From Prevotellaceae bacterium UBA2448 (GTDB lineage Bacteria; Bacteroidota; Bacteroidia; Bacteroidales; Bacteroidaceae), in NCBI GenBank assembly GCA_002342585.1, contig DDQG01000040.1, positions 482-27,581 of the forward strand: a stretch of 27,100 bases of DNA. Direction: 5' to 3'. Both the position numbers and the translations under genes were made by a program. Shown piece after piece: positions 1 to 6,261 of the stretch; the stretch's first letter is position 1, and each line of letters starts with the position of its first letter. The notes beneath the pieces are model-generated. The model worked only from the letters and a program-made list of their open reading frames with translations, was not told the DNA's origin and made no database searches.

Positions 1-170
1 TACCTCACTATAGACCTCACTATCCGATGATAAAAACTTGATATTTTCAGAGAATGAAGTGAGATATATAGTGAGGTTTAAGTGAGGTTTATAGTGAGGT
101 TTATAGTGAGGTATGTTTTTGCCTTAACTAACTAAAAAACTATTACTTAATCCTATTTCAAGTGAGGTAT
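1..170. repeat. AGTGAGGT repeats with a 23-bp inverted repeat
   Basis: Copies of AGTGAGGT occur in direct orientation between about 70 and 113, with one more at 161-168. Bases 1-23 carry two copies on the other strand. As a result 1-23 and 91-113 form an inverted repeat matching at 22 of 23 positions, with about 67 bp between the arms. The element touches the window edge and may continue to the left. No reading frame covers it. It could be a protein-binding array, a transcript hairpin or the end of a mobile element; the sequence alone does not decide. Confidence 0.75.
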
Positions 171-372
171 CGGCAAAAATTGAAAAATTCTTCAAAAAAA
201 TCAAGAATTAGAGAATAATTTATTCATGGGTCATTCATGATAATTCATGTTTAAAAATAAACATTCCCATTAGTTCTTATTTGACAATTTTTCCGTTTTC
301 AAGGAGTATTTCTGTTGTGTGTTTTCGGAGTGTGCAATATTTTTCAAGACCTATGAAAAATGGGCATTTTTG

Positions 373-454
373 TTTTCTAACTAGAAAAAAATTTTTTCCT
401 AACTGGAAAAATAAATTTTCCTAGTTATGTAACAAATTTTATATAACTAAGAAA
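373..454. repeat. Three consecutive hairpins in a gene-free stretch
   Basis: The gap 171-544 contains no supported gene. Inside it are three adjacent inverted repeats: 373-388 (TTTTCTA and TAGAAAA arms), 393-411 (TTTTTCC and GGAAAAA arms), and 417-428 paired with 443-454 (11 of 12 positions match). All three share a core like CTAACT or its complement, so they may be copies of one element. The motif AGTGTGCAAT also occurs twice nearby, around 330 and 469. Function unknown. Confidence 0.6.
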
Positions 455-544
455 TGTTTTTAGGGCAATAGTGTGCAATCTTGAGCATTTAACAAAAGGT
501 CGGATTTGGGTAATAGTTTACAGGGTAAGAGTTCAAAGTTCAAG

Positions 545-572
545 AAAAAAAATCGACTGCATAGCAGCCGAT
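545..572 (-). terminator. Intrinsic terminator of the toxin-antitoxin operon
   Basis: Read on the minus strand, ATCGGCTGC pairs with GCAGTCGAT (nine pairs, one a G-U wobble) around a TAT loop, followed at once by eight T residues (545-552). It lies 19 bp past the toxin stop codon, where the minus-strand operon should end. Confidence 0.88.
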
Positions 573-591
573 AGAGGGTTGGAAAAAGGGA

Positions 592-876
592 TTATTTTGT
601 AGAAGATTTTGTACTGAATATTTCTACAATATGTACCTCAGAGGTGTTGAACCAATAATAAATCCGGCTTAGAGGATGCGATAGGAATGAACGATACTCA
701 CGATTATTAAGTTTCTTTTCAAAACGCCCTATTGTGGGTGTCTTTACAATCGTATTTACGGTTTCCTTTATATTTTGTTCAAATGTTTCTGCAAAAGAAT
801 AGCCTTTATTTACATGATACCACAAAGCAATACGATAGTAAGACTGTGCTGCCTTACGATTTATTATTAACTTTAG
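592..876 (-). CDS. RelE/ParE-family toxin with unclear start codon
   Basis: A small basic protein of the RelE/ParE fold. The C-terminal part has the family's usual strands (SRIYYWFN, then VHIVEIFSTK), followed by a short tail. Toxins of this family are mRNA endoribonucleases or gyrase poisons; which applies here cannot be told. The first ordinary start codon is a TTG at 823-825 (77 residues), but that would remove the first strand and helix. The same frame is open upstream and encodes a typical ParE-like N-terminus (KLIINRKAAQSYYRIALWYH), which is why the coordinates extend to 876, where the codon is CTA. No ATG, GTG or TTG exists between the upstream in-frame stop and 825. The true start may therefore be non-canonical, coupled to termination of the antitoxin (stop at 873-875), or lost. 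The toxin is second in an antitoxin-first operon. Confidence 0.75.
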   Translation of the reverse strand, partial: LKLIINRKAAQSYYRIALWYHVNKGYSFAETFEQNIKETVNTIVKTPTIGRFEKKLNNREYRSFLSHPLSRIYYWFNTSEVHIVEIFSTKSSTK

Positions 877-1253
877 CGATTCCAGATATTGAAAAGAGCT
901 TGAGTTTCAGCATCAGATAAAGTTCCACGATTCTCTGATTCCAAAAGTACTGAATCTATCTTGCTTTCATCAACAACATTTGGCATAGGCTGATCAATCA
1001 TAAAATCCTCAGCTTCCAACTGTTTTGCTATTTCATATGGGAAATGAGCATAGGCAAATTCACGGGCACGTTGATAACGAACTTCAAATGGTTCTGGATT
1101 GTCATCTACTATCTGACTTAATCGTGAAAGGAAGGATGGGTCATTGACTGTTGCAATCCGTCGACTAATGTGCCTACGCATCGCACCTACTACAGGGGCT
1201 GTATAGTATGCTGCAGCAGGTTCTGAAACTTTATTGTACTTTTCTTCTTCCAT
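873..1253 (-). CDS. Putative antitoxin of the ParE-type pair
   Basis: A 126-residue soluble protein encoded directly upstream of, and slightly overlapping, the toxin reading frame. I do not recognise a named domain. The N-terminus (about residues 10-50) has a basic helical stretch, GAMRRHISRRIATV, that could contact DNA. The middle carries NPEPFEVRYQRAREFAYAHF. The C-terminal third is acidic (DESKIDSVLLESENRGTLSD), as expected of a toxin-neutralising tail. The antitoxin role is inferred from order, overlap, size and the operator-like repeats at the promoter. The ATG at 1251-1253 sits about 20 bp below a good promoter, so the leader is very short. Confidence 0.65.
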   Translation of the reverse strand: MEEEKYNKVSEPAAAYYTAPVVGAMRRHISRRIATVNDPSFLSRLSQIVDDNPEPFEVRYQRAREFAYAHFPYEIAKQLEAEDFMIDQPMPNVVDESKIDSVLLESENRGTLSDAETQALFNIWNR

Positions 1254-1267
1254 AAATCTATTATTTC

Positions 1268-1315
1268 ACTCGCAAATATACGAGTAAGCGAGTAAAGTAC
1301 AAAATAAACGAGTTT
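1268..1315 (-). promoter_or_regulatory. TA promoter with CGAGTA operator-like repeats
   Basis: On the minus strand TTTG (1300-1303) and TATATTTG (1273-1280) are separated by exactly 19 bp, matching the Bacteroidota promoter consensus. The spacer carries two direct CGAGTAA copies (1281-1287 and 1289-1295), and a third CGAGT lies at 1309-1313. ACTCG at 1268-1272 forms an inverted repeat with CGAGT at 1281-1285, bracketing the -7 box. Placement of repeats over the promoter suggests autoregulation by the antitoxin or the TA complex; this is inference. Confidence 0.75.
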
Positions 1316-1483
1316 ATTTTTATTTTCGAGCGAGAGTATTTCGACGAAGTCAACATACAAACTTATTTCTATACTTCTGCAAATCTTAATGGATATTTTT
1401 TGAATAAGTTGATGTTTACCATTGGAAAAGGACTGGATAAAAATAATAGATAATAGTTTATTGGTTATTGAAATACCCTACGA

Positions 1484-1637
1484 ATGACAGCTCCTAGCCT
1501 GTACCTAAGCTCCTCTTAAGCTCCACTTAGGCTGCTTATAAGCTTACTCATGAGTAAGGCTAGAAGCAGCTTAGAGTAAGGCTAGAGTAAGGCTAGAGTA
1601 AGGCTAGAAGCAGCTTAGAGTATGGCTAGAGTATGTG
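1484..1637. repeat. 14-unit tandem array with an 11-bp period
   Basis: The 154 bp divide into 14 successive 11-bp units without a break in register. Units 9-11 (1572-1604) are identical TAGAGTAAGGC. Units 8 and 12 are identical TAGAAGCAGCT. Units 13-14 are TAGAGTATGGC and TAGAGTATGTG. The left units (1506-1549) are diverged and partly complementary to the right ones, for example TAAGCTTACTC, so 1528-1550 and 1551-1573 form an imperfect hairpin. The period is not a multiple of three, so the array is not coding, and it is close to one helical turn. The rest of the 1316-1791 gap holds only a promoter and a heptamer repeat. Confidence 0.85.
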
Positions 1638-1673
1638 ACAGGTGGTATCTGTGTGAGATTAAAAAATTCGAGG

Positions 1674-1707
1674 TTTCTCTAATTCTTGATAAAAAGTTGT
1701 ACCTTTG
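1674..1707 (+). promoter_or_regulatory. Probable promoter of threonine aldolase
   Basis: TACCTTTG at 1700-1707 matches the -7 consensus TAnnTTTG. The -33 element is weak (TTTC at 1674-1677, 22 bp upstream). It would give a leader of about 78 nt before the ATG at 1792. Confidence 0.55.
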
Positions 1708-1747
1708 CAATCTCAAGAGGTCTGAAGTAGGAAGGCTGAGGACACCA

Positions 1748-1789
1748 ACCATTAATCATTAATCTTGAACCATTAACCATTAATCACTC
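1748..1789. repeat. Heptamer repeat ACCATTA/ATCATTA, six units
   Basis: Six 7-bp units run in register: ACCATTA, ATCATTA, ATCTTGA, ACCATTA, ACCATTA, ATCACTC. The array ends two bases before the threonine aldolase start codon, so it would form the ribosome-binding part of the leader. Confidence 0.75.
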
Positions 1790-1791
1790 CT

Positions 1792-2817
1792 ATGATTTCA
1801 TTTGAATGCGACTATAATAACGGAGCACACCCAAAGGTGCTCGAGAATCTGATAAAGTATAACGATGCTAAACCAACCCCTTACGGGTTTGATGAGTTTT
1901 CTGAGAACGCCAAAAAACGCATCCGCGAGGTGATTGGTATGCCTAATGCTCAGATATTTTTTCTGACTGGTGGCACTCAGGCGAATGCTACCACCATCGA
2001 CTCGATGCTTTTGCAGTATGAGGGTGTGATCTGTGTGGAAACTGGTCATATCAATGTACATGAGGCTGGTGCGGTAGAGTTTACGGAGCATAAGATAACT
2101 ACTCTGCCTGGAGAACTGGGTAAGATGAATGCCCAGACTCTCGATAAGTATCTCGATGATTTCATGCACGACGGCAATAATGCTCATGCCGTGTATCCAG
2201 GACTGGTCTATATCACTTTCCCTACGGAGTTGGGTACTCTATACACGGCTAAGGAGTTGGACGATATTTATAAGGTTTGTCAGTTTTACAATATCCCACT
2301 TTATGTTGACGGAGCACGACTGGGTTACGGACTGATGGCTAAGGGGTGCGACATCACCCTACCCTATCTGGCTCGCCATTGTGATGTGTTCTATATCGGA
2401 GGTACGAAGATAGGTGCTCTCTGTGGCGAGGCTGTAGTATTCACGAATCGCAGGGCTCACAAGCATTTCTTCTCCATACAGAAGCAGCACGGAGCTGTCA
2501 TTGCCAAGGGAGCGTTGATCGGTCTACAGTTTGAAGCACTCTTTACCGATGAACTTTATTTCAAGCTCTCGCGCCATGCTATCGAAATGGCTATGCGGAT
2601 GAAGGAAATTTTCCAGGAGAAGGGTTGCGAGTTTTTCATCGACTCACCTACCAACCAACAGTTTGTCATCCTGCCCAACGAAACTGTGGAACGACTTTCG
2701 AAGGACATCGAGTTCACTCATTGGGGCAAGGCTGACCTCACTCACACCGTTTGCCGCTTCGTCACCAGCTGGGCAACAACCGAAGAGGAACTGGACGAGC
2801 TACAGAGATTGCTGTGA
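1792..2817 (+). CDS. ltaE: Low-specificity L-threonine aldolase
   Basis: A 341-residue fold-type I PLP enzyme of the beta-eliminating lyase/threonine aldolase family. It is expected to cleave L-threonine or L-allo-threonine to glycine and acetaldehyde in the cytosol. Visible motifs are the cofactor-binding FLTGGTQAN (57-65), D173 in YVDGARLGYG for the pyridine nitrogen, and the Schiff-base lysine K206 in YIGGTKIGALCGE. Length is normal for the family. The ATG at 1792 follows the heptamer repeat and no SD sequence is seen. The gene appears monocistronic: a repeat begins inside its stop codon and a new promoter follows. Confidence 0.93.
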   Translation: MISFECDYNNGAHPKVLENLIKYNDAKPTPYGFDEFSENAKKRIREVIGMPNAQIFFLTGGTQANATTIDSMLLQYEGVICVETGHINVHEAGAVEFTEHKITTLPGELGKMNAQTLDKYLDDFMHDGNNAHAVYPGLVYITFPTELGTLYTAKELDDIYKVCQFYNIPLYVDGARLGYGLMAKGCDITLPYLARHCDVFYIGGTKIGALCGEAVVFTNRRAHKHFFSIQKQHGAVIAKGALIGLQFEALFTDELYFKLSRHAIEMAMRMKEIFQEKGCEFFIDSPTNQQFVILPNETVERLSKDIEFTHWGKADLTHTVCRFVTSWATTEEELDELQRLL

Positions 2818-2876
2818 AAGGTGAAAGGTGAAAGGTGAAATGTGAGATGTGAAAGGTGAAAGGTGAAAGGTGAAAA
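2814..2876. repeat. Heptamer repeat GTGAAAG, nine units
   Basis: Nine 7-bp units, mostly GTGAAAG with variants GTGAAAT, GTGAGAT and GTGAAAA, run without a break. The first unit contains the threonine aldolase stop codon (TGA at 2815-2817), so the array starts exactly where coding ends. Confidence 0.9.
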
Positions 2877-2890
2877 TTTTTGATTGAAAA

Positions 2891-2922
2891 TTTGGTGGGA
2901 AGAAAAAAAGTGCATACTTTTG
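2891..2922 (+). promoter_or_regulatory. Strong consensus promoter of the leader/AAA operon
   Basis: TTTG at 2891-2894 and TACTTTTG at 2915-2922 are separated by 20 bp, a full match to the Bacteroidota consensus. Transcription should start near 2928-2930, leaving about 490 nt before the first ATG. Confidence 0.8.
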
Positions 2923-2928
2923 CGGCCG

Positions 2929-3417
2929 TAATCGAAAATCATAGGTTCTATCACAAAAATTTTTAAATAGAAATTGTAGCAAAAAAAATGAACAAGTTGA
3001 CAAGGAAAACGAGCTTTCGAACAACTAGCTGACACAGATGTTGTATCTGTAGCCGGAAAGTTGTCGTGTGCTTTGTGCCTCGTCAGTTCATTTGACCAGC
3101 AATGGTCTTATGTTCACTTGTTCGTGGAGGTTATACCTCTAAGATCAATTTGGTCGTTGAGGTTACACCTCTAAGATCAATGGCACTCGAAAGAGCATTA
3201 AATCAAGCTTTAGCTCTTTACTCGTTGTTGCGATCTTTGAAATATTGCTACAATTATTTTTTTACAATTTGTGATAGTGTAATCCGAAAAGATTTACTCT
3301 ATTAATGTACTTGGGCTGGGGCTTTAAGCAACTGCCTACCCTATTGTTGTGTGTCCTCAGGAGGAGTCTGTGGGCACACTGTACGATTGTGTTTTTTTTG
3401 ACTAAAATGATAGAACC
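2929..3417 (+). ncRNA. Candidate structured leader RNA of unknown class
   Basis: This transcribed stretch has no convincing reading frame but many hairpins: 3034-3050 (ACAGAT/ATCTGT); 3094-3107 (GACCA, GCAA loop of GNRA type, TGGTC); twin hairpins at 3127-3139 and 3159-3171 (GAGGT/ACCTC), each followed by TAAGATCAAT; 3190-3219 (AAAGAGC/GCTCTTT, with inner TAAA/TTTA pairs); about 3277-3298; and a stem of GTGTGTCC (ending at 3356) with GGGCACAC (3372-3379). Bases 2944-2953 (GGTTCTATCA) are complementary to 3408-3417, and ATCAT (2938-2942) to 3418-3422, so the two ends can close into a long-range stem that takes in the ATG of the next gene. An eight-T run lies at 3392-3399. I looked for tmRNA, RNase P and common riboswitch signatures and saw none. 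It may be a cis-regulatory leader, a separate ncRNA, or a MITE-like element with terminal inverted repeats. Confidence 0.5.
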
Positions 3418-4629
3418 ATGATAAGATTATTGACTAAAGTTATTAAAAATTGCGACAAAGAAGAACTGACTTATGTAACAGGAAAACTGAATTTCATTCT
3501 GACACTCGACGAGGCTTACGACGTCTCTGACGGGTACACTTTCACCCTTTACAATGATTACCTCTGTCAGTTGCTCCATGCTGAATCGGGCGACGGACAG
3601 ACGAAACATAAGGAAGGGGTTTGCAATGTGCGTTTCAACAAAAGCATCATCTTACTGCCAGGACATTATTTCCTGCTTTTCCGTTGCGGATTCTTTGTGC
3701 TGCGCTTCGACCTGGAGATGCAGGAGAAGGGTGTGCTGAAGGAGACTGGAATAAAAAAGTGTCAGCCACTCAGTATGGAGGATGTACTCGAAAACAGAAT
3801 TTCAGGTAAATTTGCATGGAAGCATTTAAGTATGAGACCCGGACTGCGACAATGGAAACTCTGGATGACTAACAGAATGCAGCAGAGGGAACTGAATGTG
3901 TTCCGTTCGGAAAATCAGCAATGGATGTTTGACTACTGCAATAATATGCTGATAACGAGTGAAACTACAGACGGTATATGGCGAGATCTGAGATTGCTCT
4001 GCTTTTTGACAGAGATAAAAAATGTGAAGTCATGTACGGATTGTACAACATTATGCAAGGCTCCGGAGAACCCTTACAAAGAGGTTGACAACATCTTCCG
4101 CGCGGAGGAAAATATTGATAATATTTTCGGCATTCCACTACCGGATACAAAAGAACGACAGTATATTTTCTATAACATAGGAAAGATACTGGAAACAGGC
4201 AAGGAGGAAATGCTGGAAAGAATTTTGCATTATGCACCTGGAGAACACATTAGTGTTATTTTCTGCGGAACAGAAAAAGACATTGCCCGTCTGCTTGAGA
4301 TGAGACCAGAACTCAAGAATATGATTCCTGAGTACAACCGCTTTGCTACGGAACAGGCTGGAGTTGAGGAACTGATTCTTACGTTTTTCAGCGAACTGGA
4401 ACAGGTAAAGACAGATGTGACTCCCGAGGCTACTGATGCTATATGCAAGTGGTTTTACAGAAAATACAAAGAGGGAGAAATCTGCAACTGGACTTTTCTG
4501 GATGTGCGCCAATTTATCAAAAACAGGCTGTTTCCTAAATATGTTTGCAGAGCCATTGCCAGCATACAAGCTGGGTGTATGCCAGACGAGGCATTATATA
4601 TAATGCCAGAGGATGTGGATTCCATCTAA
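3418..4629 (+). CDS. Degenerate AAA-like protein paired with the CbbX-like ATPase
   Basis: A 403-residue protein not recognised as a whole. Residues 276-385 align by eye with the C-terminal half of the ATPase encoded next: HISVIFCGTEKDIARLLEM parallels the ATPase's sensor strand (AVVLCGYKEPMQKML), and PELKNMIPEYNRF parallels its arginine-finger segment (PGLESRFPNRFEF), but the SRF arginine is lost. There is no Walker A or Walker B motif, so it should not hydrolyse ATP. The N-terminal 130 residues look like a beta-rich domain; the middle has a small Cys cluster (C206, C209, C213). No signal peptide or membrane segment is seen. The start codon lies inside the proposed leader stem. A regulatory or adaptor role beside the active ATPase is an inference. 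Confidence 0.7.
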   Translation: MIRLLTKVIKNCDKEELTYVTGKLNFILTLDEAYDVSDGYTFTLYNDYLCQLLHAESGDGQTKHKEGVCNVRFNKSIILLPGHYFLLFRCGFFVLRFDLEMQEKGVLKETGIKKCQPLSMEDVLENRISGKFAWKHLSMRPGLRQWKLWMTNRMQQRELNVFRSENQQWMFDYCNNMLITSETTDGIWRDLRLLCFLTEIKNVKSCTDCTTLCKAPENPYKEVDNIFRAEENIDNIFGIPLPDTKERQYIFYNIGKILETGKEEMLERILHYAPGEHISVIFCGTEKDIARLLEMRPELKNMIPEYNRFATEQAGVEELILTFFSELEQVKTDVTPEATDAICKWFYRKYKEGEICNWTFLDVRQFIKNRLFPKYVCRAIASIQAGCMPDEALYIMPEDVDSI

Positions 4630-4681
4630 TATAAATAATGTGTTAGTTTTTTTAGTTTTTGATTTTTAAAGTTTTTTTGTT

Positions 4682-5941
4682 ATGGATATTAAGAATGAAG
4701 TTTTATTTACAAGTAAACAGAATGATGAAGAGTATGATGAATTTGAGAAAAGATTGGAGGAGTTTATAAAAGATGCAGATAACTTTAACCTTGACGATAA
4801 CGGGACTTCGTACGGAAACGATAATGATGACGAAAACGATGATTTTGACTTTAATTTTGACGATGAAGAATCATCAAACTCTCAAGAATCGGATGATGAA
4901 GATGATACGGAGAAGGAAATGAAAAAGAGGATTCGGGCTAATATCCACGAGGACACGTCGGACTGGACTGACGAGGATTGGGAGGAAGCTGCATGGGAAG
5001 CAATGACTGATGAGGAGTTGGACCAGCTGTATCCGACTAATGAGTTTGAGCAGAACACATCTCTGTCGATGAAGGTGGAGATTCTGAAGCCATCGAAGAA
5101 TCCGCAGGAGGAGTTGAATAAACTGGTGGGATGCGAGGAACTGAAGCAGAGGATGGAAGAACTGGTGGCGCTGACCCAGTTCAACAAGAAGATGAGAAGG
5201 GCTTATCCGGATAAAAAACGCCACCAGATTTCTTTGCACAGCATTTTCTATGGACGTCCCGGAACGGGCAAGACGACGGTGTGCAGGATTTTCGGAGGTC
5301 TGCTGAAAAAAGCCGGAATACTGAAATTGGGACATGTGGTGGTATGCGACCGAGGTACGTTTATCGGCACTCTCTGGGGCGACGAAGAACGTTCTGTGAC
5401 GAGTGTGTTGGAGAAAGCGAAGGACGGAGTGCTGATGATTGACGAGGCATATACTCTGTATGGGGAGAACGAGAAAGACCCAGGCAGAAATGTACTGCAA
5501 CAGATGATGACTACCCTTGCCGACGAGTCGAAACGCAACATGGCTGTGGTGCTCTGCGGATATAAGGAACCTATGCAGAAGATGCTGGATTCGAATCCGG
5601 GACTGGAATCAAGATTTCCAAACAGGTTTGAATTCAAGGATTTCACCTTAAACCAACTGCTTGAAATCACTCAACTCAGGGTGAAAGAGTATGGGTATTC
5701 GTTCTCAAAGGCAGGATGGGCAAGGTATAAGGAGGTGCTCATCATGGCATACAAAACGCGTGACGAGGAGAAATGGGGCAATGCCCGTTTCGTAGCTAAT
5801 CAGTTGGAACGCATATACTTGCAACATGCCGTGAGATGCATGAAACAGAATGTAAGTAAAAGGTCAATGCTCATTCTGACTGAAGAGGACATTGTGCCTA
5901 TACCAGTAGCAAGGAGCGAAAGAAGAAGGGTCGGATTTTGA
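4682..5941 (+). CDS. CbbX/SpoVK-type AAA+ ATPase with acidic N-terminus
   Basis: A 419-residue AAA+ ATPase. The core has Walker A GRPGTGKT (191-198), Walker B VLMIDEAYTL (250-259), a sensor strand AVVLCGYKEPM, and an arginine-finger segment in LESRFPNRFEF (308-318). A lid follows, including NARFVANQLER. This arrangement fits the CbbX/SpoVK class, whose best-known members remodel other proteins, such as inhibited Rubisco in autotrophs; the target here is unknown. Residues 30-120 are extremely rich in Asp, Glu and Asn, with runs such as DDEDD, and are probably disordered. The gene follows the degenerate AAA-like gene after a 52-bp T-rich gap with no separate promoter visible, so the two are likely co-transcribed and may form mixed rings. 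Confidence 0.85.
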   Translation: MDIKNEVLFTSKQNDEEYDEFEKRLEEFIKDADNFNLDDNGTSYGNDNDDENDDFDFNFDDEESSNSQESDDEDDTEKEMKKRIRANIHEDTSDWTDEDWEEAAWEAMTDEELDQLYPTNEFEQNTSLSMKVEILKPSKNPQEELNKLVGCEELKQRMEELVALTQFNKKMRRAYPDKKRHQISLHSIFYGRPGTGKTTVCRIFGGLLKKAGILKLGHVVVCDRGTFIGTLWGDEERSVTSVLEKAKDGVLMIDEAYTLYGENEKDPGRNVLQQMMTTLADESKRNMAVVLCGYKEPMQKMLDSNPGLESRFPNRFEFKDFTLNQLLEITQLRVKEYGYSFSKAGWARYKEVLIMAYKTRDEEKWGNARFVANQLERIYLQHAVRCMKQNVSKRSMLILTEEDIVPIPVARSERRRVGF

Positions 5942-5953
5942 AAATTGGAAATT

Positions 5954-5990
5954 GAAAGTTAGCCCCCAACCCCCAAAGGGGGCTAATTTC
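5954..5990 (+). terminator. C/G-rich hairpin after the AAA operon
   Basis: TTAGCCCCC (5959-5967) pairs with GGGGGCTAA (5978-5986); outer GAAA and TTTC extend the stem around a one-base bulge. It begins 12 bp after the ATPase stop. It lacks a long T-run, so it may be a weak terminator, or a member of a dispersed C5/G5 palindrome family. Confidence 0.55.
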
Positions 5991-6040
5991 AAACGAAAAC
6001 GAAAACTCTTTAACCGTTAAACGTTAACCGTTAAACGTTA
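5991..6040. repeat. Compound repeat on the left of the tRNA gene
   Basis: CGAAAA hexamers (about 5994-6006) are followed by heptamers TTAACCG, TTAAACG, TTAACCG, TTAAACG (6010-6037). The same two-part arrangement appears on the other side of the tRNA at 6171-6231. Confidence 0.8.
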
Positions 6041-6045
6041 GTTTT

Positions 6046-6077
6046 TTTGGAGATACAAAAAAAATGCTGTATCTTCG
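6046..6077 (+). promoter_or_regulatory. tRNA promoter
   Basis: TTTG at 6046-6049 and TATCTTCG at 6070-6077 (one mismatch to TAnnTTTG) are separated by 20 bp. The box ends 12 bp before the mature tRNA 5' end. Confidence 0.65.
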
Positions 6078-6089
6078 CAAAAATTTTGG

Positions 6090-6166
6090 GGCTCGGTAGC
6101 TCAGTTGAATAGAGCGTCAGATTCCGGTTCTGGTGGTCATGGGTTTGAGTCCCATCCGAGTCACCA
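6090..6166 (+). tRNA. tRNA-Arg (anticodon CCG)
   Basis: A full cloverleaf can be drawn. The acceptor stem is GGCTCGG with CCGAGTC. The D stem is GCTC/GAGC. The anticodon stem is TCAGA/TCTGG around loop TTCCGGT, giving anticodon CCG, which reads the Arg codon CGG. The T arm is ATGGG-TTTGAGT-CCCAT, with A as discriminator base and an encoded CCA at 6164-6166. Confidence 0.95.
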
Positions 6167-6170
6167 TACT

Positions 6171-6231
6171 AACGAGAACGAAAACGAAAACGAAAACTCA
6201 CTAACCGTTAACCGTTAACCTTTAACCGTTA
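6171..6231. repeat. Compound repeat on the right of the tRNA gene
   Basis: GAAAAC-type hexamers (6171-6199) are followed by heptamers TAACCGT, TAACCGT, TAACCTT, TAACCGT (6202-6229). Order and orientation match the left-hand copy at 5991-6040. Confidence 0.8.
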
Positions 6232-6261
6232 CTGAGGTCAATAACCTATAAACTAAATATC

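Noticed and set aside
1258..1459. An open plus-strand frame without stops for over 60 codons next to the TA promoter
   Set aside because: It has no start codon until near its end and overlaps the promoter and operator-like repeats. It might be a gene remnant, but there is not enough to annotate.
1484..1637. CRISPR array
   Set aside because: The 11-bp units are contiguous, with no spacers of uniform unique sequence, and no cas genes are present.
3102..3305. A 67-codon plus-strand frame inside the AAA-operon leader
   Set aside because: It runs through the twin hairpins and other stems, has no recognisable domain, and its start lies in the GCAA hairpin. Structure explains the sequence better than coding does, though a short upstream ORF is not excluded.
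2929..3417. tmRNA, RNase P RNA, SRP or 6S RNA
   Set aside because: No tRNA-like ends, no conserved RNase P core such as AAAGTCCGG, and no SRP or 6S signature could be found in the stretch.
2938..3422. MITE or insertion element with terminal inverted repeats
   Set aside because: The inverted ends are suggestive, but I see no target-site duplication, and the right end coincides with a gene start. A leader closing stem is preferred; the MITE idea remains possible.
4138..5670. Long minus-strand frames opposite the AAA genes
   Set aside because: They are antisense to two well-supported genes, are low-complexity, and have no recognisable domains; they are codon-composition shadows.
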